Of a stretch of 64,000 nucleotides of DNA, positions 44,501 through 53,805 are shown one piece after another. Source of the DNA: Paenibacillus sp. FSL R5-0341. GTDB taxonomy: Bacteria > Bacillota > Bacilli > Paenibacillales > Paenibacillaceae. The stretch covers positions 1,364,001 through 1,428,000 of the forward strand of contig NZ_CP150241.1 in assembly GCF_037975235.1 (NCBI RefSeq), in the 5' to 3' direction. A program made the position numbers and the translations under genes. Under the pieces are notes generated by a model. The model searched no databases. It was not told where the DNA came from and saw only the letters and a list, made by a program, of their open reading frames with translations. The stretch's first letter is position 1. Each line of letters begins with the position of its first letter.

Positions 44501-46163
44501 GTATCCTTGGGTTGCTGAAGTTCGTGGATCAACACCGGGCGTAGGTCTGATCTCACCACCACCACATCACGATATCTACTCGATTGAGGATCTGGCGGAG
44601 CTGATCTATGACTTGAAAAATGCCAATCCGCGTGCTGAGATCAACGTGAAGCTCGTATCGGAAGTAGGCGTGGGTACCATCGCAGCTGGTGTAGCCAAAG
44701 GCCGTGCCGATATTATCCTCGTCAGTGGTTATGACGGTGGTACTGGTGCATCACCGCAAGGTTCAATTCGCCACGCAGGTATGCCTTGGGAACTCGGTCT
44801 TGCAGAGACACATCAAACGTTGATGCTGAACAATCTGCGTGACCGTGTCGTCCTCGAAACAGACGGCAAAATGCTGAACGGACGTGACCTGGCGATTGCA
44901 GCTTTGCTTGGAGCAGAAGAGTATGGTTTCTCTACAGCACCGCTCGTTGCACTTGGCTGTATCATGATGCGTGTCTGTCAGATGGATACCTGTCCAGTTG
45001 GTGTAGCGACACAGAATCCGGAATTACGTAAAAATTATATGGGTGATCCGGCTCATGTGGTTAACTTCATGCGATTTGTTGCTGAAGATGTGCGTGAGAT
45101 CATGGCTGATCTTGGTTTCCGTACCATTCAGGAAATGGTCGGACGTACAGATTGCCTCGAAACGGTAGAAGCCGTAGATCACTGGAAGAAAAAAGGTGTG
45201 GATCTGTCTGTATTGCTGCACGTGCCTGAAATGCCGGAAGGCTCTGCACGTTACCGTACACAGCATCAGAATCACCAATTGGAAGAAACGCTGGATATGC
45301 AGCAATTGCTGCCACTGGCACAGTCTGCTATTGAATCCGGTCAACCGGTTGAAGCGGTACTTCCAATTACGAACGTTAACCGTGCTGTAGGTACTATTTT
45401 GGGTAGTGAGATCACACGCAAATATGGACTCGCAGGATTGCCGGAAGACACGGTTAAATTCAAATTTGTCGGCTCTGCCGGACAAAGCTTTGGGGCCTTT
45501 GTACCTAAAGGCATGACCTTAACCGTTGAAGGCGACTCCAATGACTACGTGGGTAAAGGATTGTCCGGAGGTAAACTGATCGTGATGCCTTCTCCGAAAG
45601 CAACGTTCGAGGCGGAAGACAACATCATTATCGGGAACACGGCTCTTTACGGAGCAACAAGTGGTGAAGCATATATCCGTGGTATTGCGGGTGAGCGATT
45701 CGCTGTACGTAACTCGGGCGCCAAAGTCGTCGTTGAAGGTGTCGGCGACCATGGTTGTGAGTATATGACGGGTGGACGTGTCGTTGTACTCGGCGATACA
45801 GGTCGTAACTTTGCAGCAGGGATGTCCGGAGGTATTGCCTACGTATATGATCCGGAAGGCACATTCCTGAAACGTTGTAATCTGGAAATGGTTCTTTTGG
45901 AGCGTATCGAAGATGTGGCTGAAAGTGCAGATCTTCGAGGCATGATTCAACGTCATGTTGCCAACACAGGAAGTGCCGCTGGTCAGCGCATTCTGGATAA
46001 CTGGCAAGATGCGGTAAATCAGTTCGTTCGGGTTATTCCGAAGGACTTCAAACGCATGACAGAGCAGATTGAACGAATTCAGGCGACTGGTTTGACTGGA
46101 GAAGCGGCATTGCTCGCAGCATTTGAAGCGAACATGCGTGAACTTGCACGTGCTGGAGGCTAA
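41565..46163 (+). CDS. gltB: Glutamate synthase large subunit
   Basis: The 1532-aa protein is a full-length GOGAT alpha subunit. A 21-residue propeptide ends at the nucleophile Cys22 (EKDACGMGF) of the class II glutamine amidotransferase domain. The central domain, the FMN-binding synthase domain ([22 protein letters not shown] near residue 1063), the iron-sulfur Cys motif [15 protein letters not shown] (about 1132-1146) and the C-terminal GXGXG-rich beta-helix follow. It converts glutamine and 2-oxoglutarate to two glutamates. ATG 41565 has GAAAGG 9 bases upstream. The small subunit GltD, usually the next gene, is absent: a strong terminator follows. Confidence 0.96.
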   Translation: MRHIGLPPKQGLYDPQFEKDACGMGFVANIKGVPSHDIVSQALTMLSNMEHRGGQGSEPNSGDGAGILIQIPHRYFAQEAERLGFALPEQGFYGVGMLFLSQDPAIRSAHEESLKKIIEEEGQTFLGFRDVPTFDEMLGRSALAAKPYVRQVFIGRSADVKDELGFERKLYVIRRRAELAIRYSADEAEGGSFYLPSLSCRKIVYKGMLTTEQVGEFYLDLQQDLVESAIALVHSRFSTNTFPSWERAHPYRFMIHNGEINTMRGNVNWMHARQSLFESELFGNDIAKVKPVINPDGSDTAMFDNTLEFLYLSGRSLPHVAMMMVPEPWSTDEGMDPAKKAFYEYHSTMMEPWDGPAAMAFTDGLQIGATLDRNGLRPARYYVTKDDRIILSSEVGVLDIAPEEILYKDRLRPGRMLLVDTQQGRIIADEEVKAIIAAENPYQDWLDEHLMDLSELPEAPELPDPKHDNVTQLQLAYGYTFEELRKILEPMATTGMEATGSMGYDAPLAVLSDRPQRLYNYFKQMFAQVTNPPIDAIREEIVTSTATTIGPERNLLNPEPESCRQIRLDTPVLSNEDFAKIRHVRRPGFRSMTIPIFFTAAEGAEGLRKAMELLFEAADRVIDKGHNILILSDRGVDAENAAIPALLAVAGLHHHLIRQGTRTKVSIMLESAEPRDIHHYALLLGYGVSAVNPYLAFETLDDMIQQGLLRGISHEKAVKNYIKAATKGVTKVLSKMGISTIQSYRGAQIFEAVGLKSDFVDRYFTWTPSRIGGIGLEEVAAEALTHHNRAFTEKDGNDKVLDSGGDYQWRNDGEEHLFNPQTIHTLQHAVRTGDYKLYKKYSKLVQGENDQLLTIRSMLKLKPVGASIPLEEVESVEDIMRRFKTGAMSFGSISKEAHEDLAIAMNRVGGKSNTGEGGEDPARFIKDSNGDSRRSAIKQVASGRFGVTSNYLVNADEIQIKMAQGAKPGEGGQLPGRKVYPWVAEVRGSTPGVGLISPPPHHDIYSIEDLAELIYDLKNANPRAEINVKLVSEVGVGTIAAGVAKGRADIILVSGYDGGTGASPQGSIRHAGMPWELGLAETHQTLMLNNLRDRVVLETDGKMLNGRDLAIAALLGAEEYGFSTAPLVALGCIMMRVCQMDTCPVGVATQNPELRKNYMGDPAHVVNFMRFVAEDVREIMADLGFRTIQEMVGRTDCLETVEAVDHWKKKGVDLSVLLHVPEMPEGSARYRTQHQNHQLEETLDMQQLLPLAQSAIESGQPVEAVLPITNVNRAVGTILGSEITRKYGLAGLPEDTVKFKFVGSAGQSFGAFVPKGMTLTVEGDSNDYVGKGLSGGKLIVMPSPKATFEAEDNIIIGNTALYGATSGEAYIRGIAGERFAVRNSGAKVVVEGVGDHGCEYMTGGRVVVLGDTGRNFAAGMSGGIAYVYDPEGTFLKRCNLEMVLLERIEDVAESADLRGMIQRHVANTGSAAGQRILDNWQDAVNQFVRVIPKDFKRMTEQIERIQATGLTGEAALLAAFEANMRELARAGG

Positions 46164-46211
46164 TAACTTCCTTGTTCAAGTGTAAGTGCATGAACAGGTT
46201 GTATTAAGAAT

Positions 46212-46260
46212 AATAGGAGCAATATGGTTGCCATTATGGCACCATATTGCTCCTATTTGG
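46212..46260 (+). terminator. Strong terminator after gltB
   Basis: AATAGGAGCAATATGGT pairs with ACCATATTGCTCCTATT across a 12-base loop that is itself partly self-complementary (GCCATTATGGC). Confidence 0.9.
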
Positions 46261-46391
46261 CTTTCGACAAAATTAGAACCCGTTCAAAAAACGTTATCGC
46301 CATGAGACGACAACATTGAGGAAGTTTCTCAAGTATAATAAGGCTAGTTTTGGAGTGCAGGGAAAGTATAAAGATAAGAGAGGTTAGCGGA

Positions 46392-46547
46392 ATGAATATG
46401 AAGCATCCAAACAGGGGCGATCGTAAGCCGACAGGTAAACAAGTCGAAGCAACCCAGATGGACATCATGAAGGTTTTACTGCAATGCGGAATCGACCCGG
46501 AGCGTTGGAACCAATTCGTATCCTCCGTCAACAACAAGCGTCCTTGA
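46392..46547 (+). CDS. Small uncharacterised protein (51 aa)
   Basis: The product is basic at the N-terminus (MKHPNRGDRKPTGKQVEA) and helical at the C-terminus (QMDIMKVLLQCGIDPERWNQFVSS). It has a reasonable ribosome site (GAGAGGT about 8 bases before ATG 46392) and is bounded by terminators on both sides, which supports a real monocistronic gene. I do not recognise the family. Confidence 0.55.
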   Translation: MNMKHPNRGDRKPTGKQVEATQMDIMKVLLQCGIDPERWNQFVSSVNNKRP

Positions 46548-46588
46548 CACAATAGACAACCATGGAATGGAGGGAATTCAAGACACCA

Positions 46589-46640
46589 AAAAAGCCCAGC
46601 AGCCGGAGAGTACATCTCTCGGGAACTGGGTCTTCTTTTC
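46589..46640. terminator. Bidirectional terminator between the small gene and the XRE gene
   Basis: AAAAAAGCCCAG..CCGGAGAG pairs with CTCTCGG..CTGGGTCTTCTTTT across a 5-base loop, with internal mismatches; it serves convergent genes. Confidence 0.85.
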
Positions 46641-46644
46641 GGGT

Positions 46645-47013
46645 TTAGTCCATGCTGCGTTCCATTCGGACAAAAGCAATAAAACGACGTGCCTCTTCTT
46701 CCGTTAAGGACTTACCATCAATCATCAGATCGAAGCGCTCCAGCACTTCCTTGTCCGATAACTCCAGGGTGTCAACGAATTCACGTACGTCTTCATCCAT
46801 CACGACATCACTTTGCTTCGTACGTCCAATGAGATAATCAATGGACACGTCGAAGATGTCGGCAAGTCTCGTTAACACTTCGAAATCCGGTTTACGTCGG
46901 TTCTTCTCGTAGTGGGAGAGAGCAGCTCTTGTAATATGAATGGAGCTCGCAAGTTCTTCTTGAGTAAGTCCCCGCTGTTCCCTTAATTCAGCAATGCGAT
47001 TTCCGTAACTCAT
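46645..47013 (-). CDS. XRE family transcriptional regulator
   Basis: The 122-aa protein has a clear N-terminal Cro/CI-type helix-turn-helix: IAELREQRGLTQEELASSIH, then ITRAALSHYEKNRRKPDFE, then LADIFDVSIDYLIGR (residues 7-64). A 55-residue acidic helical tail follows. AGGGGG lies about 10 bases before ATG. A palindrome GATAC-gtatt-GTATC (47210-47224) upstream is a candidate operator shared with the divergent gene at 47361. Confidence 0.93.
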   Translation of the reverse strand: MSYGNRIAELREQRGLTQEELASSIHITRAALSHYEKNRRKPDFEVLTRLADIFDVSIDYLIGRTKQSDVVMDEDVREFVDTLELSDKEVLERFDLMIDGKSLTEEEARRFIAFVRMERSMD

Positions 47014-47202
47014 AAGCTATTTCCCCCTGAACGACATCAAATATATATTGAAACAATCCTGAGCCAAGTTTTTGATCAGGGCAGCTTTCCTGCAAAAGAG
47101 TAACTCCTCATGCGTTTCCTTCAACCATTTCCATTTGTAAATAGGTCTGTCTAAGGACATCTCAAATTGTCGTAAATCAAAAGAACCATGTCCAAATACC
47201 GC

Positions 47203-47231
47203 TTGACATGATACGTATTGTATCGTAAATT
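47203..47231 (+). promoter_or_regulatory. Promoter with embedded palindrome, XRE operator candidate
   Basis: TTGACA (47203-47208) and TAAATT (47226-47231) are 17 bases apart, pointing at the 47361 gene. The spacer contains the inverted repeat GATAC-gtatt-GTATC (47210-47224), a classical repressor-blocked promoter layout. The rest of the 47014-47360 gap shows nothing I recognise. Confidence 0.5.
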
Positions 47232-47360
47232 GGACGTATGGAGTTACAAAATGTATCATTTGGAATATTTTAAGTATCTCCTAGTTGCCTCCACCATATA
47301 CCTGTGAGAAGGAAGTAGAGGCAGTCCATGTAGGCTAATCCATTCTAAAGGAATGAAACC

Positions 47361-47795
47361 ATGAATTCAATAATTCAGGAATGGGCTGATATGAAATTAA
47401 ATGTCCATATGTACATTCAGGAGTTTCATGGGAAAATGGTAGACCGCAAAAGACGCCCCGTTCTGTTACTTGGAATGGACACGCAAGCGATTACCTTTCT
47501 GAGCGACCTGAACTTACCAGTATCACCAGAAGTGCTCATTGGTTTGGATGTTGAAGATCATCATGTATGTGTAAGACTTCACGCAAGGTTGCAATGGAAA
47601 CAGCCCTTCGGAGAGCTCACAATGTATCATTCAAACTTGCATATTCAGCACGAACAGAAACTATATATAACTGGACAGTTAAACGCAATGCTTACTGAGG
47701 TTCAGTTTAAGGCGGTTTCCCGTTTTCAGTATGAAAAGGCGACAGAGCAAAGGGCCCTGCAAAAACCCTATCATTACATTGATTTCACCATATAA
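47361..47795 (+). CDS. Hypothetical 144-aa protein, possibly PilZ-like beta barrel
   Basis: The protein reads as a mixed beta-rich domain: RRPVLLLGMDTQAITFLSDLNLPVSPEVLIGLDV (two adjacent pieces, about residues 31-64), a tryptophan strand ARLQWKQPFGELTMY, and a helix near the C-terminus. Strand order and the ARLQW segment recall PilZ domains, but the RxxxR and D/NxSxxG c-di-GMP motifs are not convincing, so the resemblance is weak. AAAGGAATG lies before ATG. It precedes the exopolysaccharide operon by 155 bases. Confidence 0.5.
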   Translation: MNSIIQEWADMKLNVHMYIQEFHGKMVDRKRRPVLLLGMDTQAITFLSDLNLPVSPEVLIGLDVEDHHVCVRLHARLQWKQPFGELTMYHSNLHIQHEQKLYITGQLNAMLTEVQFKAVSRFQYEKATEQRALQKPYHYIDFTI

Positions 47796-47830
47796 TTCCA
47801 GGTCGAATCTTAACATTTTCTGAATAAAAC

Positions 47831-47873
47831 ATGCACTTAACGCCATTTTACTATATTTCATAGCGTTATGCAT
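47831..47873 (+). promoter_or_regulatory. Inverted repeat upstream of the exopolysaccharide operon
   Basis: ATGCA-ct-TAACGC (47831-47843) and GCGTTA-TGCAT (47863-47873) are inverted repeats with a 2-base bulge and a 19-base spacer, 78 bases before the first gene. No T-run follows. It is an operator or leader-structure candidate for the operon. Confidence 0.4.
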
Positions 47874-47950
47874 TAGTTCTTTAACACCAAAAGCATTTGC
47901 GCAATGAATAAAAGGGCGAGGGGGATCATACTATTTCAGGAAGTTTGGAT

Positions 47951-48709
47951 ATGGTTGAAATGCACTGCCACATATTATCCGGTCTGGATGATGGTCCTGT
48001 TCGAATGGAGCAGTCCGTTGCGATGGCTGAGAAGGCGGCAGCCTCAGGAATTACCTCCATTATTGCTACTCCGCATCACCTGAACGGGCAATACAACAAT
48101 GAACCGATGGTGGTCAATCAGGCCGTGAACCTGCTTCACGCAGAACTTCGCAAACGTAATATTCGCCTGGAGATCCGTCCCGGACAGGAGATCAGGGTGC
48201 ATGACAACCTGATTGGAGACTTATATGCAGGGAAGTGCTGCACACTCGCCGGAAGTCGTTACATGTTGCTGGAACTGCCCTTTGGTCATATTCCCTCACA
48301 GTTCCCCAGGATACTGCATGAATTACGAATAGCGGGAATTACCCCTATTATTGCTCATCCGGAACGCAATCGTGTCATTTTGAAGAAGCCAAAGCTGTTG
48401 GCTGATTATTTGAGTCAAGGTGGGTTATGTCAGCTCACGGCTCAATCTTTCACAGGGCTTTTCGGTCGAAAAGTTCGGCAGTGGTGTTTTCATTTTTGCA
48501 AAGAAAACGGGTTTCATTTCATTTCATCAGATGCGCATGATACGTGCAAAAGGACGTTTGCCATAAGTGAAGGAGAGCGAGTCATCGAGCGTCGATTCGG
48601 AGCCGAAGCCGTCAAAAAGCTGGCAGAGAATGCATCTCACATACTATCGAATTCGAGCCTGGTCACAGAACGCTGGAAACCTCGCAAATGGCTGCTGTCC
48701 ATCTGGTAG
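47951..48709 (+). CDS. ywqE: CpsB/YwqE-type manganese-dependent tyrosine phosphatase
   Basis: The 252-aa protein has the PHP-fold phosphatase pattern: EMHCHILSGLDDGP at the start, IIATPHHLNG near residue 36, RPGQEIRVHD near residue 76, IIAHPERN near residue 134 and FISSDAHD near residue 194. These His and Asp residues bind the metals. It dephosphorylates the partner BY-kinase to regulate polymer length and export. ATG 47951 is chosen with AGGAAG 7 bases upstream; TTG 47945 is possible. It is the first gene of a long, tightly packed polysaccharide operon. Confidence 0.92.
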   Translation: MVEMHCHILSGLDDGPVRMEQSVAMAEKAAASGITSIIATPHHLNGQYNNEPMVVNQAVNLLHAELRKRNIRLEIRPGQEIRVHDNLIGDLYAGKCCTLAGSRYMLLELPFGHIPSQFPRILHELRIAGITPIIAHPERNRVILKKPKLLADYLSQGGLCQLTAQSFTGLFGRKVRQWCFHFCKENGFHFISSDAHDTCKRTFAISEGERVIERRFGAEAVKKLAENASHILSNSSLVTERWKPRKWLLSIW

Positions 48710-48747
48710 TTACATAGGTTTGATCACAACGTATAGGAGGAATGAAA

Positions 48748-49497
48748 GTGGAACTTAAAGGATATTTTCGACTCTTACAAAAGAAACTGTGGTTGATTGT
48801 TGCAATAGCTTTAATAGCCGGTGTGGGTGCAGGGGTCAAAAGCATTTTTTTCACTCAGCCCATCTATGAGGCAAGTTCCAAACTGATCGTGAACCAGACT
48901 TCTACCGTTCAAGGTCAGGCGATGATGGATTTCAGCATGATTCAAACCAACATCAAACTCATTAACTCGTATAGAGAAATTATTAAATCTTCCGCCATTA
49001 TGGATAAAGTCGCTACCACGTATCCGGACTTGGGCTTAACCTCTGCTCAGCTCATGAATAGCACCTCCGTCTCTACAGCCAGCGAATCCCAAGTGATGAG
49101 CATAACTGTACAAGGGACTACCTACGAAAAAGCCGCGAAAACGGTTAATGCCATCTCCAACGTGTTCCAATCTCAAATCCCCCTGATTATGAAAATCGAT
49201 AATGTGGCTATCCTCAGTGAAGCAAAAGTGGATAGTAACGTACCTCCAATCAATATGAAAACCACATTAAGCATCATTGTCAGCCTGTTCGCTGGTCTTG
49301 TACTTGCGATTGCGCTCGTATTTCTGCTGGACTATCTGGACGATACATTCAAATCCGAAACCGAACTGGAAAAAGAGCTGGGGCTTCCTGTGCTTACAGT
49401 GATATCCAAAATGAAAAAAGATGATCTGAAAAATACGAAAAATTACGTATCTCAACAGAAAGTGGGGGATGGCAAATATGTCGCGGCTAACCAATGA
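48748..49497 (+). CDS. ywqC: Wzz/YwqC-type chain-length and kinase-modulator protein
   Basis: The 249-aa protein has the polysaccharide co-polymerase layout: membrane segment 1 (about residues 15-37), an extracytoplasmic helical region, and membrane segment 2 (about 172-194, LSIIVSLFAGLVLAIALVFL) preceded by a Pro-containing SNVPPINMK. A short cytoplasmic tail activates the BY-kinase. GTG 48748 fits AGGAGG (48735-48740) with 7-base spacing; ATG 48742 is only one base away from that site. It overlaps the kinase gene by 20 bases. Confidence 0.92.
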   Translation: MELKGYFRLLQKKLWLIVAIALIAGVGAGVKSIFFTQPIYEASSKLIVNQTSTVQGQAMMDFSMIQTNIKLINSYREIIKSSAIMDKVATTYPDLGLTSAQLMNSTSVSTASESQVMSITVQGTTYEKAAKTVNAISNVFQSQIPLIMKIDNVAILSEAKVDSNVPPINMKTTLSIIVSLFAGLVLAIALVFLLDYLDDTFKSETELEKELGLPVLTVISKMKKDDLKNTKNYVSQQKVGDGKYVAANQ

Positions 49498-50155
49498 AAA
49501 TAACAGTCTGGTGACCTATTTTAACTCCAAATCTCAAATCTCGGAGGGATACCGTAAATTACGGACCAACATCCAGTTTTCTTCGATCGACAGTCATATC
49601 AAAAAAATTATGGTGGCTTCGGCCGAAGCCGGCGAAGGAAAGACCACAACCATTAGCAACCTGGCGGTGACCTATGCCCAGGAAGGCAAGAAAGTTCTGC
49701 TGATCGATGCGGATCTGCGTAATCCTTCTTTGCATCAGGTGTTTTCCGTACCGAATCATGTCGGTCTCAGCAGCGTGCTGTCTAATCAGTACAGTGTGGA
49801 TGAGGTGCTCAGAGAAAGTTATATCGACAATCTTCAGTTGTTTACGTCTGGCCCAATTCCGCCGAACCCATCCGAGATGATCGGTTCCAAACGAATGATC
49901 AAGCTGATTGAGGAGTTAGAGGATCAATATGATGTCATCATGTTTGATACGCCGCCGGTGCTCGCAGTAACGGATGCACTCATTGTGAGTTCGTTGTGTG
50001 ATGGTGTGCTGCTGGTCGTGAACTCGGGCAAGGTCAAGAAGGAATTGGTCAAGAAGACCAAGGCTGCTCTGGAACATGTGAATGCACGAATTCTGGGCGC
50101 GATCTTGAATAATATCAAAAACGCTGCAGTTCCGGTGGGCTACGGAGAGAAGTAA
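49478..50155 (+). CDS. ywqD: BY-kinase (CpsD/YwqD-type tyrosine-protein kinase)
   Basis: The 225-aa cytoplasmic kinase has Walker A (ASAEAGEGKTTTISNLA, about residues 46-62), Walker A' (VLLIDADLRNPS, about 72-83) and Walker B (VIMFDTPP, about 151-158). It phosphorylates itself and polymer-synthesis enzymes, stimulated by the upstream Wzz-like protein. The C-terminus is VPVGYGEK with a single Tyr, not the multi-Tyr cluster usual in this family. ATG 49478 has GTGGGGG about 9 bases upstream. Confidence 0.92.
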   Translation: MSRLTNENNSLVTYFNSKSQISEGYRKLRTNIQFSSIDSHIKKIMVASAEAGEGKTTTISNLAVTYAQEGKKVLLIDADLRNPSLHQVFSVPNHVGLSSVLSNQYSVDEVLRESYIDNLQLFTSGPIPPNPSEMIGSKRMIKLIEELEDQYDVIMFDTPPVLAVTDALIVSSLCDGVLLVVNSGKVKKELVKKTKAALEHVNARILGAILNNIKNAAVPVGYGEK

Positions 50156-50341
50156 AACTTCCATCTGATGTTCCCGAAGAAACAGGTAATGTCTACTGCA
50201 CCTTTATCACTGTAGGCACTCGGTCATGCTGTGGGTTCAATGAACCTTAGACGTTAATCGTCAAAGGTATGACGTGAGGACGGGTTAGATGCCCTGGTTC
50301 AACTTTTATCAAACTAAAAAAAAGAGGATAGGGTGGTATTT

Positions 50342-51244
50342 ATGAAAAAAGTGAGAAAAGCAATCATTCCTGCAGCTGGACTGGGTACTCGTTTTTTGCC
50401 AGCCACGAAAGCGATGCCTAAAGAAATGCTCCCTATTGTGGACAAACCAACTATACAGTATATCGTTGAGGAAGCCATTGCCTCTGGAATTGAAGACATC
50501 ATCATCGTAACCGGTAAAGGGAAGCGGGCGATTGAAGATCATTTCGACAACGCTTTTGAACTGGAACACAACTTGTTGGAAAAAGGCAAACTGGGCCTGC
50601 TTGAAGAGGTCCGCAAATCTTCTAATGTGGATATCCACTACATAAGACAAAAAGAGGCCAAAGGACTTGGTCATGCTGTCTGGTGTGCACGTAACTTTAT
50701 CGGTGACGAACCTTTTGCCGTGTTGCTCGGAGATGATATCGTCGTATCGGAAGTGCCGTGCACCAAACAACTGATTGATCAATATGATCAGGTTCAACAA
50801 TCCATTGTTGGCGTACAGACCGTACTTGCTGAACAAACAGACAGATACGGCATTGTGGACCCGTTACAATCGGATGGCCGTTTGACAGAGGTTCTCAGAT
50901 TCGTAGAGAAACCTGCCCAAGGCACAGCGCCTTCCAACCTGGCGATTATGGGGAGATACGTACTGAGTCCAGAGATTTTCGAACATCTGGAGCAACAGGA
51001 GATTGGTCAAGGGGGAGAGATTCAATTAACGGACGCGATTCAGCGTTTAAATGAGACACAAGGAGTGTATGCTTACGATTTCGAGGGAGTACGTTATGAC
51101 GTGGGCGAGAAACTGGGATTCATTTTGACGACCATCGACTTCGCTCTGCAAAAACAGGAACTTAGAATTCCAATGCTGCAAGCTCTGCAACAGATTCTGG
51201 AAAAAGAGTCGGTAGAACATGTAGCCGGGGGGGAGTTTGAATGA
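50342..51244 (+). CDS. galU: UTP-glucose-1-phosphate uridylyltransferase
   Basis: The 300-aa enzyme has the GalU/GtaB signatures: [20 protein letters not shown] with the nucleotide-binding loop, [45 protein letters not shown] (two adjacent pieces near residues 108-131), RFVEKP and EIQLTDAI. It makes UDP-glucose, the precursor for Ugd in this operon and for hexosyl units. ATG 50342 has AGGGTGG 6 bases upstream. The 186-base gap before it contains small hairpins but no clear terminator. It overlaps the next gene by 4 bases. Confidence 0.96.
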   Translation: MKKVRKAIIPAAGLGTRFLPATKAMPKEMLPIVDKPTIQYIVEEAIASGIEDIIIVTGKGKRAIEDHFDNAFELEHNLLEKGKLGLLEEVRKSSNVDIHYIRQKEAKGLGHAVWCARNFIGDEPFAVLLGDDIVVSEVPCTKQLIDQYDQVQQSIVGVQTVLAEQTDRYGIVDPLQSDGRLTEVLRFVEKPAQGTAPSNLAIMGRYVLSPEIFEHLEQQEIGQGGEIQLTDAIQRLNETQGVYAYDFEGVRYDVGEKLGFILTTIDFALQKQELRIPMLQALQQILEKESVEHVAGGEFE

Positions 51245-51939
51245 GTCCATCTCCCCAAACGAAGGAAGCGGAGATCGTTATGGACCCAAGTCTGGGGTAC
51301 AATGCATCAACGATGGCAGGACAAAATGCAGATAAAGTGTATCTATTTATGAAAAGAATGCTCGATTTGCTGGGTTCTTTCATAGGTTTGATCATTTTGT
51401 GCCCCTTGTTTGCGGTCATCGGAATACTGATCAAAATCGAGGCCCCGCAGGGGTCTGTTTTTTTTCGTCAGGTACGGGTCGGACAGAATGGGAAAGAGTT
51501 TCATATGTACAAATTCAGGTCGATGGTTGCGAATGCAGAAGATCTGCTGGAACAGCTGATTGACCAGAATGAAGTGAATGGGAACATGTTCAAAATGAAA
51601 AATGATCCCCGCATTACACGGATTGGCAAGTTTATTCGAAAAACCAGCCTGGATGAGCTGCCACAGTTGTGGAACGTGTTCCGAGGAGAGATGAGTCTCG
51701 TTGGACCCAGACCGGCTCTGCCCAGAGAAGTGCAGAATTACACTTCGTATGACAGACAGCGCCTGCAGATGATTCCGGGATGTACGGGATTATGGCAAGT
51801 TAGTGGTCGAAATAGTGTCGGTTTTGATGAAATGGTAGAGCTGGATCTGACGTATGCCCGTGAGCGCAATATGATGGTGGATATCAAAATTATCTTCAGA
51901 ACGTTCAGGGTGCTGGTTGGTTCGAAGGATGCGTTTTGA
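51241..51939 (+). CDS. Initiating undecaprenyl-phosphate sugar phosphotransferase
   Basis: The 232-aa protein is a short (WbaP/CpsE C-terminal type) bacterial sugar transferase. It has one N-terminal hydrophobic segment (about residues 39-61, [21 protein letters not shown]), then [43 protein letters not shown] with the catalytic Asp-Glu, and [14 protein letters not shown]. It transfers a hexose-1-phosphate, probably glucose or galactose, to undecaprenyl phosphate to start the repeat unit. Overlapping ATGA with galU indicates coupling. Confidence 0.94.
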   Translation: MSPSPQTKEAEIVMDPSLGYNASTMAGQNADKVYLFMKRMLDLLGSFIGLIILCPLFAVIGILIKIEAPQGSVFFRQVRVGQNGKEFHMYKFRSMVANAEDLLEQLIDQNEVNGNMFKMKNDPRITRIGKFIRKTSLDELPQLWNVFRGEMSLVGPRPALPREVQNYTSYDRQRLQMIPGCTGLWQVSGRNSVGFDEMVELDLTYARERNMMVDIKIIFRTFRVLVGSKDAF

Positions 51940-51973
51940 AACACGATTCTGGCTTTGAGGTGGCATAGCAGAT

Positions 51974-53350
51974 ATGCAAAAGACCGGTATACTTGCTGCA
52001 TTGAATATGAAGTCGTTTAATATCATTCTTTTTTCGCTGGTAGTTATCTTCGCAGCAATCTATCTTCCGCTAATCTCGGTTGTTGCACTCATATCTGTGA
52101 TTCTGCTGGGCGTTTATATTAAACAGCCCAGCTGGATCTTTATGATTCTCATCGTAAGTTTCTCATTGTCTATTGATAAAATATTTAGCATTCACCTTGC
52201 AGGACTGGATTCGCTGTCCTTCTACAAGCTGGCGATCCTGGGCTTCGTCGTCTCTCTTTTTTTACGCTTTGGTATTCGCAAAGAGATGATCTATCCTGCA
52301 CTGGCGATCGGTTTTTTATTTGTGGAGAGTTATTTTCTATCGGACCTGCCTAGTAAGGTTAGTCCAATAGATCCATTCAAGGCCTTTCTGGGCGTTATTG
52401 TTCCATTTTTGTTGCTGATGCCCCATTTTTCCCGAGAGATCAGCCAGCGAATCATACGTGTACTTGCCTGGTTGCCGCTGTTCAGTCTTGCTGGTGGTTA
52501 TATTCTGCAACTGGCCGGCATATTGTCCATTACTAACCTGGAGATGTCCGGAGTAACCCGATTACAGGGAGCGAACATCGCAGCGCATCTGGCGATGTTG
52601 TGTTTTATCTCGATCTGCGTCTGTCTGATTCAGATCAAGCAAGGCCATCAGGTTGTTCTGTATTACATGCTTACCTTGACTCATCTGGTCATTCTGGTCC
52701 AGACGGGAACAAGGGGGCCGCTTATTGCGCTGATTCCAATTATTCTGGTCTATCTTTTTGATCAACTGAAAGCCTTCATTAAAGGCAGAGTTAGTGCCAT
52801 CATTCCTCTCATTCTGTTCGTTGTCGCTGTGGCCTATATGGTCATTGCGCAGTGGGACAATTATGAGATGAGGTCAGAGAGCAAGGGCTTGTCGGGAAGA
52901 GATGTAGCCTGGAATTATTTTATTGGCAAAGCGAATGAGTATCCGATATTTGGACGTGGGCTGGGCTCGACTCTCGTAGCCAATGATGGAAGTATCTTTT
53001 CTGGCTTCGTCGTTCCGCATAATGAATACATTCGTTTTTATTACGATGGCGGGTTAGTTGGAGCCATCCTGTTGTTTCTTTCACTGCTTCTGGTGTTCCG
53101 GGCCGTATACCTCCGATTGGGCGGCATGATCCGGTTGTATTTTGCCGGCATGATTATCGGTTTCCTGACGTATTCCTTTTTTGACAATACCCTGTCTACC
53201 GTTCATCTGATTGCTCCATTCTGTATCTTCCTGAATGCATTATATGCTACGGGAAATGGAGTCCGTACCAAGTCAGGGATCGAAGCAAAAGTCGATGTAC
53301 AGGTACAGCGAGCGAAGGACGTATCCTTTTCAAAGGAGATTAGAACATGA
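51974..53350 (+). CDS. O-antigen ligase/polymerase-like membrane protein (Wzy)
   Basis: The 458-aa protein is polytopic (about 10-12 hydrophobic segments) with a large extracytoplasmic loop (about residues 290-350, RSESKGLSGRDVAWNYFIGKANEYPIFGRGLGS in pieces). GRDVAW and an FGRGLGS-like motif are typical of Wzy/WaaL proteins. In this setting it most likely polymerises lipid-linked repeat units outside the membrane. The C-terminal 40 residues are cytoplasmic. It overlaps the next gene by 4 bases. Confidence 0.87.
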   Translation: MQKTGILAALNMKSFNIILFSLVVIFAAIYLPLISVVALISVILLGVYIKQPSWIFMILIVSFSLSIDKIFSIHLAGLDSLSFYKLAILGFVVSLFLRFGIRKEMIYPALAIGFLFVESYFLSDLPSKVSPIDPFKAFLGVIVPFLLLMPHFSREISQRIIRVLAWLPLFSLAGGYILQLAGILSITNLEMSGVTRLQGANIAAHLAMLCFISICVCLIQIKQGHQVVLYYMLTLTHLVILVQTGTRGPLIALIPIILVYLFDQLKAFIKGRVSAIIPLILFVVAVAYMVIAQWDNYEMRSESKGLSGRDVAWNYFIGKANEYPIFGRGLGSTLVANDGSIFSGFVVPHNEYIRFYYDGGLVGAILLFLSLLLVFRAVYLRLGGMIRLYFAGMIIGFLTYSFFDNTLSTVHLIAPFCIFLNALYATGNGVRTKSGIEAKVDVQVQRAKDVSFSKEIRT

Positions 53351-53805
53351 AGGTCTGTTTGATCAGTTCTACAGGCGGTCATTTTGATGAACTAACCAAA
53401 ATTATTCCTGCAGTTGAAGAACATGATTATTTCCTGATTACGGAAAAGAACAAAAGCAGAAAAGTAGATTCGGCACAGGGCAAAGTATACTTCTTAATGC
53501 AGCAAGAGCGTAAGAATGCGATGTTTTTACTAATTTTTGTGGCTAATATTATCAAGTCGTTCTTTCTATATCTGCGTGAGCGCCCAAAGGTGATCATTAC
53601 AACAGGGGCGGGAGCCACATATCCTTTTTGCCTCATCGGTAAAATCTTCGGTGCCAAGCTGATCTACATCGAAAGTTATGCCAAAATCTATTCCTCCAGC
53701 GCAACCGGGAGATTGATGTACAAAATCTCGGATGAGTTCTTCATCCAATGGGAAACGTTGCAGGATAGCTATCCCAATGCGAAGTACAGGGGGGCTTTAT
53801 TTTGA
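53347..53805 (+). CDS. PssD/Cps14F-like glycosyltransferase accessory subunit
   Basis: The 152-aa protein has the Alg14-like pattern: MKVCLISSTGGHFDELTKI, a membrane-anchoring helix near residues 60-75, and IITTGAGATYPFCLIGKIFGAKLIYIES. In two-component GT1-type transferases this subunit anchors the catalytic partner, encoded by the next gene. It overlaps its neighbours by 4 bases on each side. Confidence 0.92.
   Translation: MKVCLISSTGGHFDELTKIIPAVEEHDYFLITEKNKSRKVDSAQGKVYFLMQQERKNAMFLLIFVANIIKSFFLYLRERPKVIITTGAGATYPFCLIGKIFGAKLIYIESYAKIYSSSATGRLMYKISDEFFIQWETLQDSYPNAKYRGALF

Noticed and set aside
50156..50341. Possible riboswitch between the BY-kinase and galU genes
   Set aside because: Only small hairpins (GGTTCA-a-TGAACC and GACG-ttaat-CGTC) are visible, with no terminator and no recognisable aptamer core.
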